Shown here: positions 11,417-25,799 of the stretch, piece after piece | Layout of the letters: the number at the start of each line of letters is the position of its first letter | Position numbering within the stretch: the stretch's first letter is position 1 | Assembly (NCBI GenBank): GCA_014529385.2 | Contig: CM043949.1 | Coordinates: forward strand, 149,089,850-149,153,849 | DNA length: 64,000 nt | Reading direction: 5' to 3' | DNA from: Adiantum capillus-veneris | Lineage: Eukaryota; Streptophyta; Polypodiopsida; Polypodiales; Pteridaceae | Notes under the pieces: generated by a model | The model's database searches: none | What the model saw: only the letters and a program-made list of their open reading frames with translations | Told to the model about the DNA's origin: nothing | Made by a program: the position numbers and the translations under genes

Positions 11417-12397
11417 GGCCACCCAAGTTTTTATGCTTTAAAAACCCCTTCTAACACACGTTGGAAAGGGGGAAATGAAAAAACCACCAACACATAAACT
11501 CGATGCCTCTATATAGCTCAATGATCTCACAACACCCCTATCCCCTAGCAAACACACGCCTCGACTCCCAATCTACAAATAGCTATTGTCCAAGCCCGAT
11601 CTCGACCAACCCTGACTAGATAGATCCGATTGAAAGTAGGTTCAGATAGCCTCCATCTATAACACTGTAGAGCACCATGTGACATGTAGGCAGTCCAATA
11701 ACAATCGACACCCAAATTCCTACCCAATCCTTGATATTCAACCGTTTATCTTCAAGCTTGCAAACTTGTACACATCGACATCCGTATGGGGAGCTCTCAC
11801 ACATATTAGATACCCACAAGCTTTACTACCCCTCGCACATATCCTACTCATACACACATATGGCTACAATAGCTACAGAGAAAAACAACATTGATGTGAG
11901 AACTGACTGGACCAATATCATGGTAGGCATTTCCATTATAGGGTGTAAAACAATGATACTCCAGGCATGCCTATGATCGCCCTCTTTGATGTTGATTCGA
12001 GTTCCGGCTTCTTTGCCTTTTGTCCTCCCCAACACCTTAGACTACAAGAAACCTTCTTCGTAGCCGCTCCTTCGAGGTCCCTACAAATATGGCGTTCGGT
12101 AGCACTCTCGTTACCTCCTGCTTGAAGGCCACCCTTGATATTCTCCTATAGCAACGTACGGCCCTTCACCTTCTCTGCAGCGTTCCCTTGACTGTAGCCG
12201 ACCCTCCAGCGGCCCTCCTTCCTTACCAAATTCGCTTCCTTTGTGACTCACCCTGCCTGCAGCCCTCCTCTTAGTGCAACTGGCGGCTCCCTTCAGCCTG
12301 CAACAAGTGGCGGCCTTCAACCTCTCACCTCCTTGCAGTCGGCCAACCACCTTTTGCCTGCACCATCACTCCATAGCGGGCTCCAACCGGTTTCCTT
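11417..12397. other. Copy A leader segment, shared with B and absent from C
   Basis: Directly upstream of the gag ATG, collinear with 20045-21030 of copy B at high identity. Copy C has no counterpart: there the conserved leader starts within about 30 bp of gag. The part at 12100-12390 is GC-rich with CTGCAGCC-type words. No protein domain is recognised. The segment ends at ccggtttcctt, where repeat E begins; copy B continues past that point. Confidence 0.7.
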
Positions 12398-14836
<2,439 letters not shown>

Positions 14837-15187
14837 CAGAAGAAAACACCCACGTTGTGTTGGTACTTATCCACGTGTAAGTATTGACCCCATTTGACCT
14901 CCTGACGCCACTAGATGCCATCTGACGCACCTGCTTACCTCATGGCGTGCACCCACAGATAGCTTTCTCGAGAAGTTTCACGTGCTACCAACTCCTCATT
15001 CTTATAGAAAAAACACACTGGTACTGGTGATAATGAAAATAGATGCATTATGTACATGCTGTCCTACCTGTACACATGTGGGCCCCACGTAACCATCTGG
15101 CTTTGGAAAATGGGAAATCCTTTATTCGATGCACCATGCATGCGTATGTACATATGTGCAATTACTTCTTCCAAAAAACTCCTAACA
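14837..15187 (-). repeat. Copy B 3' LTR remnant
   Basis: Aligns with copy A LTR from agaaaacaccc to ctcctaaca. Over about 240 bp it differs from copy A by about 8 changes, all transitions, but from copy B's own 5' LTR by about 13, including several transversions. This is the opposite of what is expected if B were an independent insertion. Confidence 0.85.
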
Positions 15188-15304
15188 TAATTTGCCCATC
15201 CCCTAACTAGATCATTCATGATCAGCAACAACAAAAAGAGATATGAGATTTGCCGCGTCACAGGTCTCCTCATCCCTCACCAACATTACTTGCTCCACAG
15301 AAAG

Positions 15305-16870
15305 CTAATCTTGCTCCACCATCATCAACCTGACATGATATAATTTAAGACGCAATCCATTTATCCTTGACTTATGTAGTATTCCATCCAGGTTAGCCAA
15401 CTGATATGTACCATTTGGGAAACACTCGACCACCTTAAAAGGGCCTTCCCACTTAATTTGAAACTTCTTTTGGAAGGTGTTGTCCAGCTTACTGTTGTAG
15501 CGCAAAACCAAGTCATGCTTCTTGATACCCTTACTTTTGACCTTTTCATTTGTCTTTGCCAAAGCCTTATCCTGCATCTGCCCATAATGTTCCAATGCGC
15601 ACATCCTATCCAGTTGAACCTCTTGTAATTGTAAGAGCCTCTCTTTTAATGCATCACTAGGTGTCCCAAGAAACTTCTCTAACATCTTGACTGCAGGCAA
15701 GTCTACTTCCACAGGCAATAGTGCTTCCTTTCCATACACCAAATGAAATGGAGTAAACCCTGTACCTATCTTCACCGAAGTACGGTAAGCCCATAATGCA
15801 CTAGGAAATTCCAAATCCCAATTCTTTCCTTGGTGCTCTGTCACTTTCGAAAGAATTTGTACCAACTCACCATTGAATCTTTTATTTAAGCCATTACACT
15901 GCGGATAATAAGGAGTGGTATGCTGGTGCCTAATCTTCATATTTGCGCATAAAAAGTATGACAATTTAGCTCTAAATCCTGGTCCCTTATCTGAAAGTAG
16001 CTCCAATGGCACCCCAAACTTGCAACATATTTCATCATACACAAATTTTTCCACATCCTTTGCAGTGATTTGTTTTATTGCTATAGCCTCTACCCATCTA
16101 GAGAGATAGTCCACTGCAGTCAAAATACAGCTTTTGCCCCTGCTTGTGATAGGTAACGGGCCTATTGCATCAATCCCCCACTTTTCAAAAACATCAAATG
16201 CCATAATGGTTTTTTGTAACTCTGGCTTCAACACTCTCTTCCCAAATTCTTGACACCTATTGCAAGACCCCGACACTTGCTTCACCACTAACAAGGCATC
16301 ACCTTTTATGCTCAACCTTCTAATCCCATGCTTCAAACAAGTGTGTAATCCGGCTTCCAAAGTAGCATATTCAGCCTCATTGTTACTATGAGCATCCAAT
16401 TTGAACCCTCTCTTGCATACTAGCTTCTTCTCTGGATTGTAAAGTGCTACACCCTCTGAAGCTGCATCATGGCTCTTTCTGTATGAGCCATCAAAGAACA
16501 ACACATGTGCATTGCTCATCTGTGGAACTTCTTCGACTACCTTTTTTACTGCCTCTTCCTTAACAATAAGGGGATTTTCGTTATAGGTCAACAAATCGGC
16601 TAGGGTAGCTCTTGTACTATCTTCCACTAGAAAAGAGAACTCAAAATCTTGCAGCTCAATTACCCATTTCTTGACCACATTCGACATGTTAGTGCCATTG
16701 ATTAACTGTGGCAAAAAGGCGTAACTCGTCAAGAAAACAAAAGGTCGTGGTAGCAAGTAATGACGAAATCGTCGACAAGCAAATATTACACTGGCCATCA
16801 CTAGCTCTACTTCCGAGAATTTTCTCTCTGCTACCAGCTTCACTCGGCTTGCACAATACAATGGCCTCAT
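15305..16870 (-). pseudogene. Copy B pol: fused RNase H/integrase with internal deletion (521 codons)
   Basis: Same frame as copy A's 687-codon frame but 166 codons shorter. The text runs ...DALLVVKQV directly into SCNRCQEFG: the C-terminal part of the plant-type RNase H and the His pair of the integrase zinc module are gone, leaving only CNRC. The junction is at about 16267. The integrase core keeps both Asp residues but has Lys for the catalytic Glu (NGLNKRFN), as in copy A. The frame survives because the deletion is a multiple of three, but the product could not be active. Confidence 0.9.
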
Positions 16871-17650
16871 CTAATGGCTGCCCTTCCCCTTTTGCAATAG
16901 CATGGCTCCAATGGCATCATCCCCTACTGATGGATTTACATAAAACACTTGCTCCCAATCAGGAGCCTGCATGGCTGACAACCCCCCTAACACTTCTTTC
17001 ACCTCTTGAAACACTTCTTCACACTTGTCATCCCATTGCAATGGATTATGCTTTGCCACTTGCTGTAATAAATAAAGGAGCTGCAAAGAAAATGGAATAA
17101 ACCACACCATGTACTTTACTTTGTGTATAAAGGTTGCCAATTGCTTTATACTCGTAGGTGATGGCAGAAGAATAATAGACTTAACCTTGTCTGGATCAGC
17201 CTCAATGCCATTTTCTAACACCATATGGCCCAATAACTTCACCCTTGGCTATGCTAGATGAAATTTCTTTGGATTAAGTTGTCCTCCAACTTCATCATAT
17301 CGAGCCAATACCATCTGCAGCTTCTCATGGTGCTCAACCCTACTAGTGTAGACACAGAAGTCGTCCATAAAAGCTTTAACACAACTACCAGTGAGTGGTT
17401 CCGATACCCAATTTGCTCTCTCTTGATAGAAAGATGGTCCATTTGACAACCCAAATGGAAATACTGTGTAGCAATAGCTCAGCCCCATGGCATAATGAAA
17501 GTTGTCTTTGTTTGGTCTTTAAGAGCAATCTTCAATTGGAAATAGTCTGAAAAACCATCACACACACTGTACCTTTCATAACCTGCCCTAGTGAATCCAA
17601 GATCTGATCGATGAATGGAAGAGGATATGGGTTCTTCTTAGTGGCTGCAT
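16871..17650 (-). pseudogene. Copy B reverse transcriptase and first RNase H, broken
   Basis: Frames 17488-17249 (FMDDFCVYTS) and 17242-16871 repeat the copy A arrangement, with the same TAG stops and the same 2-bp gain. The nucleotide sequence is almost identical to 8261-9040. The identical lesions are evidence for common descent of A and B from one already dead sequence. Confidence 0.85.
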
Positions 17651-18723
17651 TTAAGGGTTTAATCTATACAAATCCTCCACTTCCCATCCTTCTTTGGATT
17701 GACTACTATAGGACTCACCCATTCTGTGGTTTCCCACTGGGACTATGAACCCTGCCTTCAATAACTTGTCCACCTCTTCCGGCAAGGCTTCTATCTGCTC
17801 TTGACCAATCCTTCTTAGCCTTTGCTGCAGTGGCTTAGCACCTTCTTTCAGCTCTATATGCATCTCTTCTCCTTTGAATCCTTTAATCTCTTCATATGAA
17901 GTAATGAACAAATCAGGAAAACTAGCCAGCATGTGCAAATATATCTCCTTCTCCATAGCTGAGAGGTCTCCACTGCTCATTTGTGTCATCAATTCATGCT
18001 TCTTTGACAATTCAACCTTGGTTTGCATCAGCCATTCAATCACTTCGTAATGCCCTTCACTTTCATCTTCAACCTCATTTACAAATGCAACTAAACTAGA
18101 GTCCTGGATTTGTTTGTCCATCAAAAGAAATGCAACCTCAACATCCTCATCATTGCTAGTAGTACTATCACTGTCCTCGTCAGACAATGTGGAATAGTCT
18201 TCATCACTAGACTCATCCTCATCTTCATAAAAATCCTCCAATTGTTTCCTTGTGTCCATATTATATAGCTTCTTGGCGTGTGTGTTTCCATGGAAGCTAA
18301 TTGTACCACGTTGCCAATCTTGAACAGCTCTCACTGCACGTAATCATGGTCTACGCAGTATAATAGGATATGCTCCCAACCCCGCTAGCATCACATGAAA
18401 ATCAACCACTGCCTTTGCATCATACGTCTCCACCTTTAAGCTCTTTACAACACCCAAACAGTTTACTTTTTGATGGTTTGCCAATCTGATTCATAACCCT
18501 GACACCGCAGTCACTGTAAGACCCATCTTCTCAACACATGAGTGTGTTATGACACATATTTGGGCTCCACCATCAACATAACCTTGTCCTAGATTTTCTC
18601 TTTTGTGCCACACATCTACTATTGGGAAAATGTCTGGTAGCTCATCCATCGCCAACACCTTCACTGAACCTCTCTGGTTCTTTCTCCATCGGGTTAAACA
18701 TCCTCTTCCACTATTGCTTTAGC
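17651..18723 (-). pseudogene. Copy B protease and acidic linker, broken
   Basis: The 227-codon frame 18334-17651 is the acidic linker (DEDESSDEDYSTLSDEDSD) and RT lead-in. The protease upstream (about 18664-18341) is cut by a TGG-to-TGA stop at the position of Trp in copy A (copy A reads SRLWIRLANHQ). The DGGAQICVITHS motif is intact. Both lie in the same order and spacing as in A and C. Confidence 0.8.
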
Positions 18724-20044
18724 TTAGGCACCATCTCTATAAGCTACGCAAAAGTAACATCCACCTTCCTGCTTTAATTGCCCATCCCGTAGTGGAAAAT
18801 ATGAAACATGAAACTTGCAATGAGCCCTTCTTTTCCTCTTGGCCTTGAGATCCTCGCCTTCATGGCTCTTTCCCTTCTTCTTACTAAGACCTGGGGCACT
18901 TCTTCCTTCCTTGTCCTCTGTGGGCCTCTTCCCAATAGGCATCACTAATGTATCCTCTAGCTTTGATGCCTTCTCCAAGGTGACTACGCTTATCACCTTT
19001 TCCTCCTGGATTAATCCACTGGTTCCTTCTTCTCTCTTAATTTCAATGCCATAATCATTTGACCTAGTTAGCACCTGTCTTGGCAATGGAGACATGTCTC
19101 CCCCCATCCTTGGTGGTTTATCACATTGCAGGCTGATGTGTCCCAACTCTCCACAATTATAACATGCTCTCCACAATTATCACATGTGGGCGTCTGCCTC
19201 CAAAACCTCCCATTGCTTTTTCCAACACCATTCCTAGTTCTTTCTTCACCTCCTAGCTGATTTGCAAACCTCCCTTGACCTCGATTATTTCCGACTTGAC
19301 CTAACATGTTTAGGCTTATATTCTTCATTAAATCTACCACTTGCCTCATGTCTTGCCTTAGCGCACCATCTTGGTCTGTTGTAGTGACCACTGCTGGCAT
19401 AAACTAAGGAGTAGCAGAAACCACTGGTTCATGATGAACCCCTGGCATGCAACCTTATAAAGAGTCCATAGGCTGAAACTCAGGCCTCCTGGGCGAAGAC
19501 TCCACTCCTAGCTGGCTCATTTTTCTCAGTTTCCACTCTTTGTTCCTTGCCACCTCCAATGCATCTTCATATGTTCTAGGATTCTTTAGTTCCACTCTCC
19601 CATGTATATTCTCCCAAAGACGAGCCAATAATCTGTCCTTCTTCATCATGTCAGGTGGGGGTACCTGTGGTGCTAAGGCCTTGCACATCCGCTCCCATGC
19701 CAATGAAAACTTACGTATGTACGCATCTACTGGTTCACCTTTCTTTTGCACCAAACCTTGTACTTCTTGCCACACTTTGTTAGGATCTTCTGTTTTCACA
19801 AACTCCACTTCCAATCCATGCCTTAAATTGTCCCAACTTAATCTTACAGGTGGATCAGCTACACGCAACTCCTCTTCAAATGCTTTGGACCAAACTCGTG
19901 CATCACTCTTCAAACAGATTTAGAGAAGACGTAACATCTACGCCATGGATCTGGTTTGCTAATGTAGGCAACCTCCATGTTTTCCAAAAGGTCTTCCACA
20001 TCTTCATCACTTCTTCCATGAAACTCCGGATAAGAGAAAGCCAT
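18724..20044 (-). pseudogene. Copy B gag with CCHC knuckle, broken
   Basis: Gag begins at the ATG at 20044-20042 (MAFSYPEFHGRSDEDVED) and soon goes out of frame, as in copy A. A CAA-to-TAA stop lies just before the body frame 19913-19455, which holds the gag core. The knuckle region (19400-18724) contains CYNCGELGHISLQC and a short local duplication of the ctccacaattatMacatg block at 19150-19186, which repeats part of the knuckle. Confidence 0.8.
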
Positions 20045-22125
20045 GGCCACCCAAGTTTTGATGCTTTAAAAATCCCTTCTAACACACGTTGGAAAGGGGG
20101 AAATGGAAAAACCACCAACACATAAACTCGATGCCTCTATATAGCTCAGTTATCTCACAACACCCCTATCCCCTATCAAACACACACCTCGATTCCCAAT
20201 CTGCAAATAGCTATTGTCCAAGCCTGATCTCGACCAACCCTGACTAGATAGATCCGATTGAAAGTAGGTTCAGATAGCCTCCATCTATAACACTGTAGAG
20301 CACCATGTGACATATAGGCAGTCCAATAACAATCGACACCCAAATTCCTACCCAATCCTTGATAGACAACCGTTTATGTTCAAGCTTGCAGACTTGTACA
20401 CATCGACATCCGTATGGGGAGCTCTCACACATATTAGATACCCACAAGCTTTACTACCCCTCGCACATATCCTACTCATACACACATATGGCTACAATAG
20501 CTACAGAGAAAAACAACATTGATGTGAGAACTGACTGGACCAATATCATGGTAGGCATTTCCATTATAGGGTGTAAAACAATGATACTCCAGGCATGCCT
20601 ATGATCGCCCTCTTTGATGTTGATTCGGGTTCCGGCTTCTTTGCCTTTTGTCCTCCCCAACACCTTACACTAGAAGAAACCTTCTTCGTAGCCGCTCCTT
20701 CGAGGTCCCTACAAATATGGCGTTCGGTAGCACTCTCGTTACCTCCTGCTTGAAGGCCACCCTTGATACTCTCCTATAGCAACGTACTGCCCTTCACCTT
20801 CTCTGCAGCGTTCCCTTGACTGTAGCCGACCCTCCAGCGGCCCTCCTTCCTTACCAAATTCGCTTCCTTTGTGACTCACCCTGCCTGCAGCCCTCCTCTT
20901 AGTGCAACTGGCGGCTCCCTTCAGCCTGCAACAAGTGGCGGCCTTCAACCTCTCACCTCCTTGCAGTCGGCCAACCACCTTTTGCCTGCGCCATCACTCC
21001 ATAGCGGGCTCCAACCCGTCAACCGGTTTCCTTGAGGTTGTTCCCTCCTCTCTTCTCTGCATTGGCGTTCCCCTTGGTCGACCCAACTGCAACGCTTTCT
21101 TCCCTCGGCTCTCCTTGTCTCCTGCACCCTTGCAGCTCTGGCCAATAGCGACCTCGGTATTGCAGGTCACTCTTTATAAACTGGCCTCTCCTTTTGCAAA
21201 CTGGCCGACTTCTCCTCTTATACAACTGCCGCGCCCTCCCCGCATGCAGACTCCAAGTGGCGGCTATCTCTCCATGCATGGCCACAAATGGCGCCTCCTC
21301 CTCTCGCCTTGATCGTCGACTGCAGCATGACAGCAACACGTTTTTTTTTTAATAGCTTTAACAAGCTTTTGGGCTTGGCCCCCCTTCACATGCTGCAACC
21401 GTCATCTTCGATTGTCGATCAAGAAAACCTCCATCGGGACATCCCTTTGCATAGCCTTGACTTCTCAGGTCCCATTGTCTCATAAAACACCTTAATGTGG
21501 CTCACCGCTCGTGGAAGCACACAGCTGTTATGAGGACCAACGAATTGTGCCGCAATCTGATAGAATTGTTTTCGCACAACGTATCCCGGATGAAAAGCAT
21601 CACACCGAGAATGACCTGGCTACCATGGCCATTGACAAACTAGAGCCGAGCTACTAGACCTCGACATTCAAGAATTCAAAGAGGTTTGAAACCGTCGGAA
21701 TGGTGCCCTCATTTTGCAACAATATAACATGAACTGACAGAGGTACCCATCAATCTTCTCAATACCTTTGAGCCTCCCGATCAATGATGTCGAAAGCCAT
21801 TCGAGCCCTGCCATATGCCATATCTGACATACACATCCTGGCCAGTAGTGTGTCTTGCAGACATCCCGCAAAAAATTCTCATATTACAAACTTCATGGCA
21901 CCTGTATCCAACACCCCTTGCCTTGTTCCCAACCTTGTGATATAAGCATATGCTCCTGCCACCTGTGATAGCAAAAAAACACTTGCAGTTTTGACTAGCG
22001 AGTGCTCCAACTCGGTGTACCTGGCTCCTGGCTCCATCAAATATCTGCTGAAGGTCCTTGCCATTTGCCTACAAACTGCCATGCCTCAACTTCCTGCACT
22101 TCCATAGATCGACACAGTTGGCTGT
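20045..22125 (-). other. 2.1-kb segment upstream of gag, present only in A/B subfamily
   Basis: Inserted between the gag ATG and the conserved leader when compared with copy C, where the flanks meet at about 62660-62680. It contains a GC-rich part (20740-21320) and, further upstream in minus-strand order, protein-like pieces: 22082-21879 (67 codons with FSRYLMEPGARYTELEHSL), a continuation about 21880-21670 in shifting frames (LARMCMSDMAYGRARMAF), and about 21610-21440 (VVRKQFYQIAAQFVGPHNS). I do not recognise the protein. It could be captured host sequence or the remnant of the extra upstream ORF that some Tat/Ogre elements carry. Alternatively copy C has lost it. Confidence 0.55.
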
Positions 22126-23100
22126 AGCAACGTGCAAGAACCTAAACTTTTTACTGACCCAATTCCCAGCAACTTCAATGGAGCTCAACTTTAGATAAGG
22201 ACAACCACATGCACATCAAATGAGTTTTCATAGTTAATCATTGGAATTACAACAGTCAAAGGGCATTCTAGTATCTCTCTTAATCTTCTTGGCCCGAACA
22301 TAAAGACTGTGCGTTGTTAGAAAAAAATCTTCCTGGACACATGAACATTTATCTGGATTCTTTGTGTTAAATGAAAAGGAGTGAATTGAGGTCCGTTTTG
22401 ATCATCCATTAAAGCCAACCATGCAACTCCCAAGAAGGCACATCTGACTTATTCTCTGATTTTGCCAGAATTTCAGCAACATAACAGTATAAATGGCTCA
22501 AAAGACCAAAAAACCAGCCATCACAACTTGGAAAAATTTTAGTAGAGTTTCCCCAGAAGTAGAGTAGTAAGAACTCAAAATATAGACTGTATATGTATGC
22601 ATAACCTGACAATAATAGACCCCGAGCATCAAGTAGGAATCACTAGTACATAGCCTATGGCGAGGTCACGAAAAGGGTGCTCTAACTACTTGTATCACTG
22701 AAAGGATCTCACATTTGAGAATCCCCCAGCTCAATAAAACCTCACGCTATCGACCCTCTCACAAAAGCTTACGCAAATCTCGTATAGTCAAGTCTCAAAA
22801 ATAACTATCTTCTAGACCAAGTCTCAAAAATGGCTGGGACTACCAAATAAAACCAAGTATGGCTCCATAAAGATGTACAATGGCAGTATCCACAAGTAAT
22901 GTACAATACCAGGAGACAATGCGCTCAAACAGACGCCAAATGATGTATACCCATATCAACTGCAAGTGACTCCCACTGTCAGTGTATCACTCTACTCCAT
23001 CTACCTGTACCTGTGTGAATCACTTGTACCTGTCCCTGTAACCTACAACCTGTAATCTGCAATCTCTACTCCCGAAGTTGAAGGTACTCGAAGAAGATCC
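22126..23100 (-). other. Copy B 5' untranslated leader
   Basis: Collinear with 62680-63680 of copy C (both contain cttcaatggagctcaactttagataag and the ctggctaccacatt-free leader beyond). No open frame is conserved between the two copies, so it is most likely untranslated. Near the primer-binding site it contains a degenerate version of the CCTGTAA tandem tract that is expanded in C. Confidence 0.75.
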
Positions 23101-23117
23101 TCCGTGGGGGCGCCAAA
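23101..23117 (-). promoter_or_regulatory. Primer-binding site of copy B
   Basis: The minus strand reads TTTGGCGCCCCCACGGA immediately after the LTR end CCGCTCACATTCC. The TGGCGCC start complements a tRNA 3' end ...GGCGCCA, as in other plant Ty3/gypsy elements, but the following bases differ from the usual GTTGCCGGGG. The same site occurs in copy C at 63681-63697. Which tRNA matches could not be decided by eye. Confidence 0.75.
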
Positions 23118-23121
23118 GGAA

Positions 23122-24264
23122 TGTGAGCGGGATAAAAACACACACAACGCCTCTATAATTACCCAACACAAACTCTTGGGGTGATACACACACACTATGG
23201 GGCACCAGTCGGCCTACACAACCCACCTGGCCGAGACAAGGAACATACCGATGGAGTGAGAGGAGAGAGACTACCCATTTACCCACTCCACATAGAGAGA
23301 GAGAGACACACACACACCCAAAAAACTCAGCTCAAAAGAGGAGAATTTTTTTATGTTTAGATACAATTGAGCTTGGGCCCACACCAATGGGGAAAATAGC
23401 TCACACAATATGGGTAAAATATGCCAGATACAATCACAAATTGGAGCAGAAGCTTCACTCAAAGGAGAAACTTTACACAACCAAAACAGTAGAAAAATAG
23501 TGAAGAATTTGGAAAAATAGACAGTGCCATCGCATCCGGAATGGCCCAAAACCCTAGTGTACAATGTCAAAGTGCTCAAATCCGACCTCGGATGAACAGT
23601 TTATGGCCAAAACAGGCTCCAAATACAACAAAAAACACAGTTGTGTTTGTTCCTCCTCTTCTCTCCACGTTTTTCTGGTCTTCTCTCAGTTTTTTCAGCT
23701 CCCACACTTAGCTCTATTACCTGGGAACCTTTGGTCTTTTTGTTGACCTCAAACGGATCCCGAACAAGCCAAAAAGTGGCCTCGCAGTGCATAGTTGTCA
23801 CCCTGCTGCATCCATCCGCACACCTGGCACTTTGCTTTTTCCAATAATGCATCTCGCAACCACGTGAAGTGGCCCCAAATACAATTCTCATGATGACATT
23901 TTTGCATAATTATCACAAGAAAACACCCACGTTGTGTTCGTACTTATCCACGTGCAAGTATTGACCCCATTTGACCTCTTGACGCCACTAGATGCCATCT
24001 GACGCACATGCTTACCTCATGGCGTGCGCCCATGGATAGCTTCCTCGAGAAGTTTTACGTGCTACCAACTCCTCATTATTATAGAAAAAACACATTGGTA
24101 CTGGTGATAGTGAAAATCGATGCATTATGTACATGCTGTCCTACCTGTACACATGTGGGCCCCACGTAACCACCTGGCTCTGGAAAATGGGCAATCCTTT
24201 ATTCGATGCACCATGCATGCGTATGTACATATGTGCAATCACTTATTCCAAAAAACTCCTAACA
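23122..24264 (-). repeat. Copy B 5' LTR (complete, 1,143 bp)
   Basis: On the + strand it begins TGTGAGCGGG and ends CTCCTAACA, so as read on the minus strand it is TGTTAGGAG...CCGCTCACA with the standard TG...CA ends. The right flank changes abruptly to cggttaacaat, which marks the element edge; the candidate 5-bp target copy is tcggt (24265-24269). It contains a CA-rich block at 23298-23320. Confidence 0.9.
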
Positions 24265-24532
24265 TCGGTTAACAATATATCTTGGGTTGTTTATCCCTAG
24301 GGGGAACCATTTCTATTAGATTTAAATGCTTTTTTTAAACTTGAATTGGGTTGGTTTCTATGACACAAAAGTGTCCACTAAAATTTTTAGTTTCATGCTT
24401 GGTAGCCTATGTATATATTGATTGAGCAACAAGCATCCTAGATCTCCACTTCTAGCTATTACACCAAGTATAGGGAAGATTTAACAATTATGTTTGAGTG
24501 CATTTGGCTCAGATTTCATTTGATTAGCTTGG
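24265..24532. other. Unassigned flank right of copy B
   Basis: AT-rich single-copy-looking sequence between the LTR edge of copy B and the start of duplication F1. No open frame or repeat is recognised. Confidence 0.5.
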
Positions 24533-24690
24533 GTAAGTATCCATGTATATTTAAAGAAAAGAGAAAAATACTCTACGTCCTTAGCCTCTTGCCATTGATC
24601 CTTTTGCAAAGAAGAGATAGCTTCATGTATGGGGGCCCACAAGGTTCAACACCTATCACATCTTTGGAAGAGATGGAACGAAGATGAAAT
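24533..24690 (-). pseudogene. Ty1/copia RT-leader scrap (in F1)
   Basis: Minus-strand match to the copia element at 50660-50760: the region encoding DQWQEAMEAEYDSL in the full copia, just upstream of the RT palm. It survives only as about 160 bp with stops. Confidence 0.6.
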
Positions 24691-25530
24691 GTCAATTTTG
24701 GGAAGCAAGCCACTCAACTAGGGCATGGAGAGGTTGTCATCTCTTGTCTGAACACAACGTACTCCACTTTGACACCTAATGTGCACTCTCTCTACCAGAT
24801 TCTTTGATTCTATTCTTATTTACTCTCACCTAAGAACATCCAAATCTTCAAGAAAATCAAGTCAGATAGACTCCAAACTTAATAAGTAGTGAGCGTCATG
24901 AGACTATATAGGATAAAGCTATACTGTCAAATATGCATTATGACACAAGAGAAAAAAAAACAATTATCTCATGGCAACCAGATGCACGTCAAATTTTTGA
25001 ATTTCAAATGTGCTTACTAGGTTCTCCTTAGTTCCTAGAATCTAGTACGGTTGATGAAATCTCAAAATGACACTCGGATAGAGAGAAATGTCACCTACAA
25101 GGTCGTAGAAGCCACTACTCATGCAACGCTTGCAATGTAGGTATCCACACGTAGAGCTTGAAGAGACATACACAATGGTGCCCTCTAAATTCCAATGGGA
25201 CAACCGTGTGAGAAATTGAGGATCACAACAGAGAGGAAAAGACACACGACGTACTGAGAAAACCTTATCCATTCATTCATTCGTAATAATGATGGTGTGG
25301 AAAGAACCGTACAATGTTTTATTTTATACCCCGGCTCCGGGTTTTATGGTTCAAAATCTAGATTTGCTGCAATATCATCAGAAATTACATTTTTGGCTTC
25401 AAAATTATATACGAGAGGCAGATACGGGTTTTGAAAGAGATGTCACTATCAATTTGAACTAAAATTTCAATTACAAGAATGATGAAATAAATTGTGAAAT
25501 AACTGGAATCATTGTTGGAAGCTTTCAACA

Positions 25531-25542
25531 CCCCCCCCCCCC
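25531..25542. repeat. (C)12 mononucleotide run in F1
   Basis: Twelve C residues. The equivalent position in F2 has 31 (28839-28869). Confidence 0.95.
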
Positions 25543-25799
25543 TCCTAATTTAGGTCGTCCTCGACATGAGTCAAAATCGAGGTTGATGGCGGATGTAGGG
25601 TCACCCTTTGAGGTAGCCTTGTGCTTTCTCGTGGATTCCTTCCTCATATTTTGTTTCTAAGTCTCTATCTTTTGGAGCAAATGGCTTCATTATGTTGATT
25701 GAAAGGAGCTCCATTGCACGCTAATTCACAAAGTGTGCTGGGATGTCATTGATTTTAGGCCCAAAAAGGGTTGTGTTCAATATGAAGAACCCTGGATAA

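Larger units (their letters stand above)
5181..12397 (-). mobile_element. Ty3/gypsy copy A (Tat-like, dead, 5' truncated)
   Basis: Minus-strand LTR retrotransposon. In transcription order it has a leader segment (12397-11417), gag, protease, RT, first RNase H, plant-type RNase H, integrase, polypurine tract and a partial 3' LTR (6079-5181). The 5' LTR and most of the 5' leader are missing because repeat E copy 1 joins at about 12397. It shares stops and frameshifts with copy B at 14.8-24.3 kb and is collinear with it at very high identity. Relative to copy C it carries many extra G-to-A and C-to-T changes. It cannot encode a working polyprotein. Confidence 0.9.
14837..24264 (-). mobile_element. 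Ty3/gypsy copy B (Tat-like, dead, 5' LTR complete)
   Basis: Minus-strand element read from right to left: 5' LTR (24264-23122), primer-binding site, leader, a 2-kb extra segment (22125-20045), gag, protease, RT, RNase H, plant-type RNase H, integrase, polypurine tract and a 351-bp remnant of the 3' LTR that stops at repeat E copy 1. It shares nearly all pol lesions with copy A and adds a 498-bp in-frame deletion at the RNase H/integrase boundary. Because the 3' LTR is cut, the target duplication cannot be checked. Confidence 0.9.

Noticed and set aside
25042-25272. Conserved 76-residue small protein (also at 28350-28580)
   Set aside because: Both copies lie in the recent F duplication, so conservation is trivial; no domain or start context supports it.
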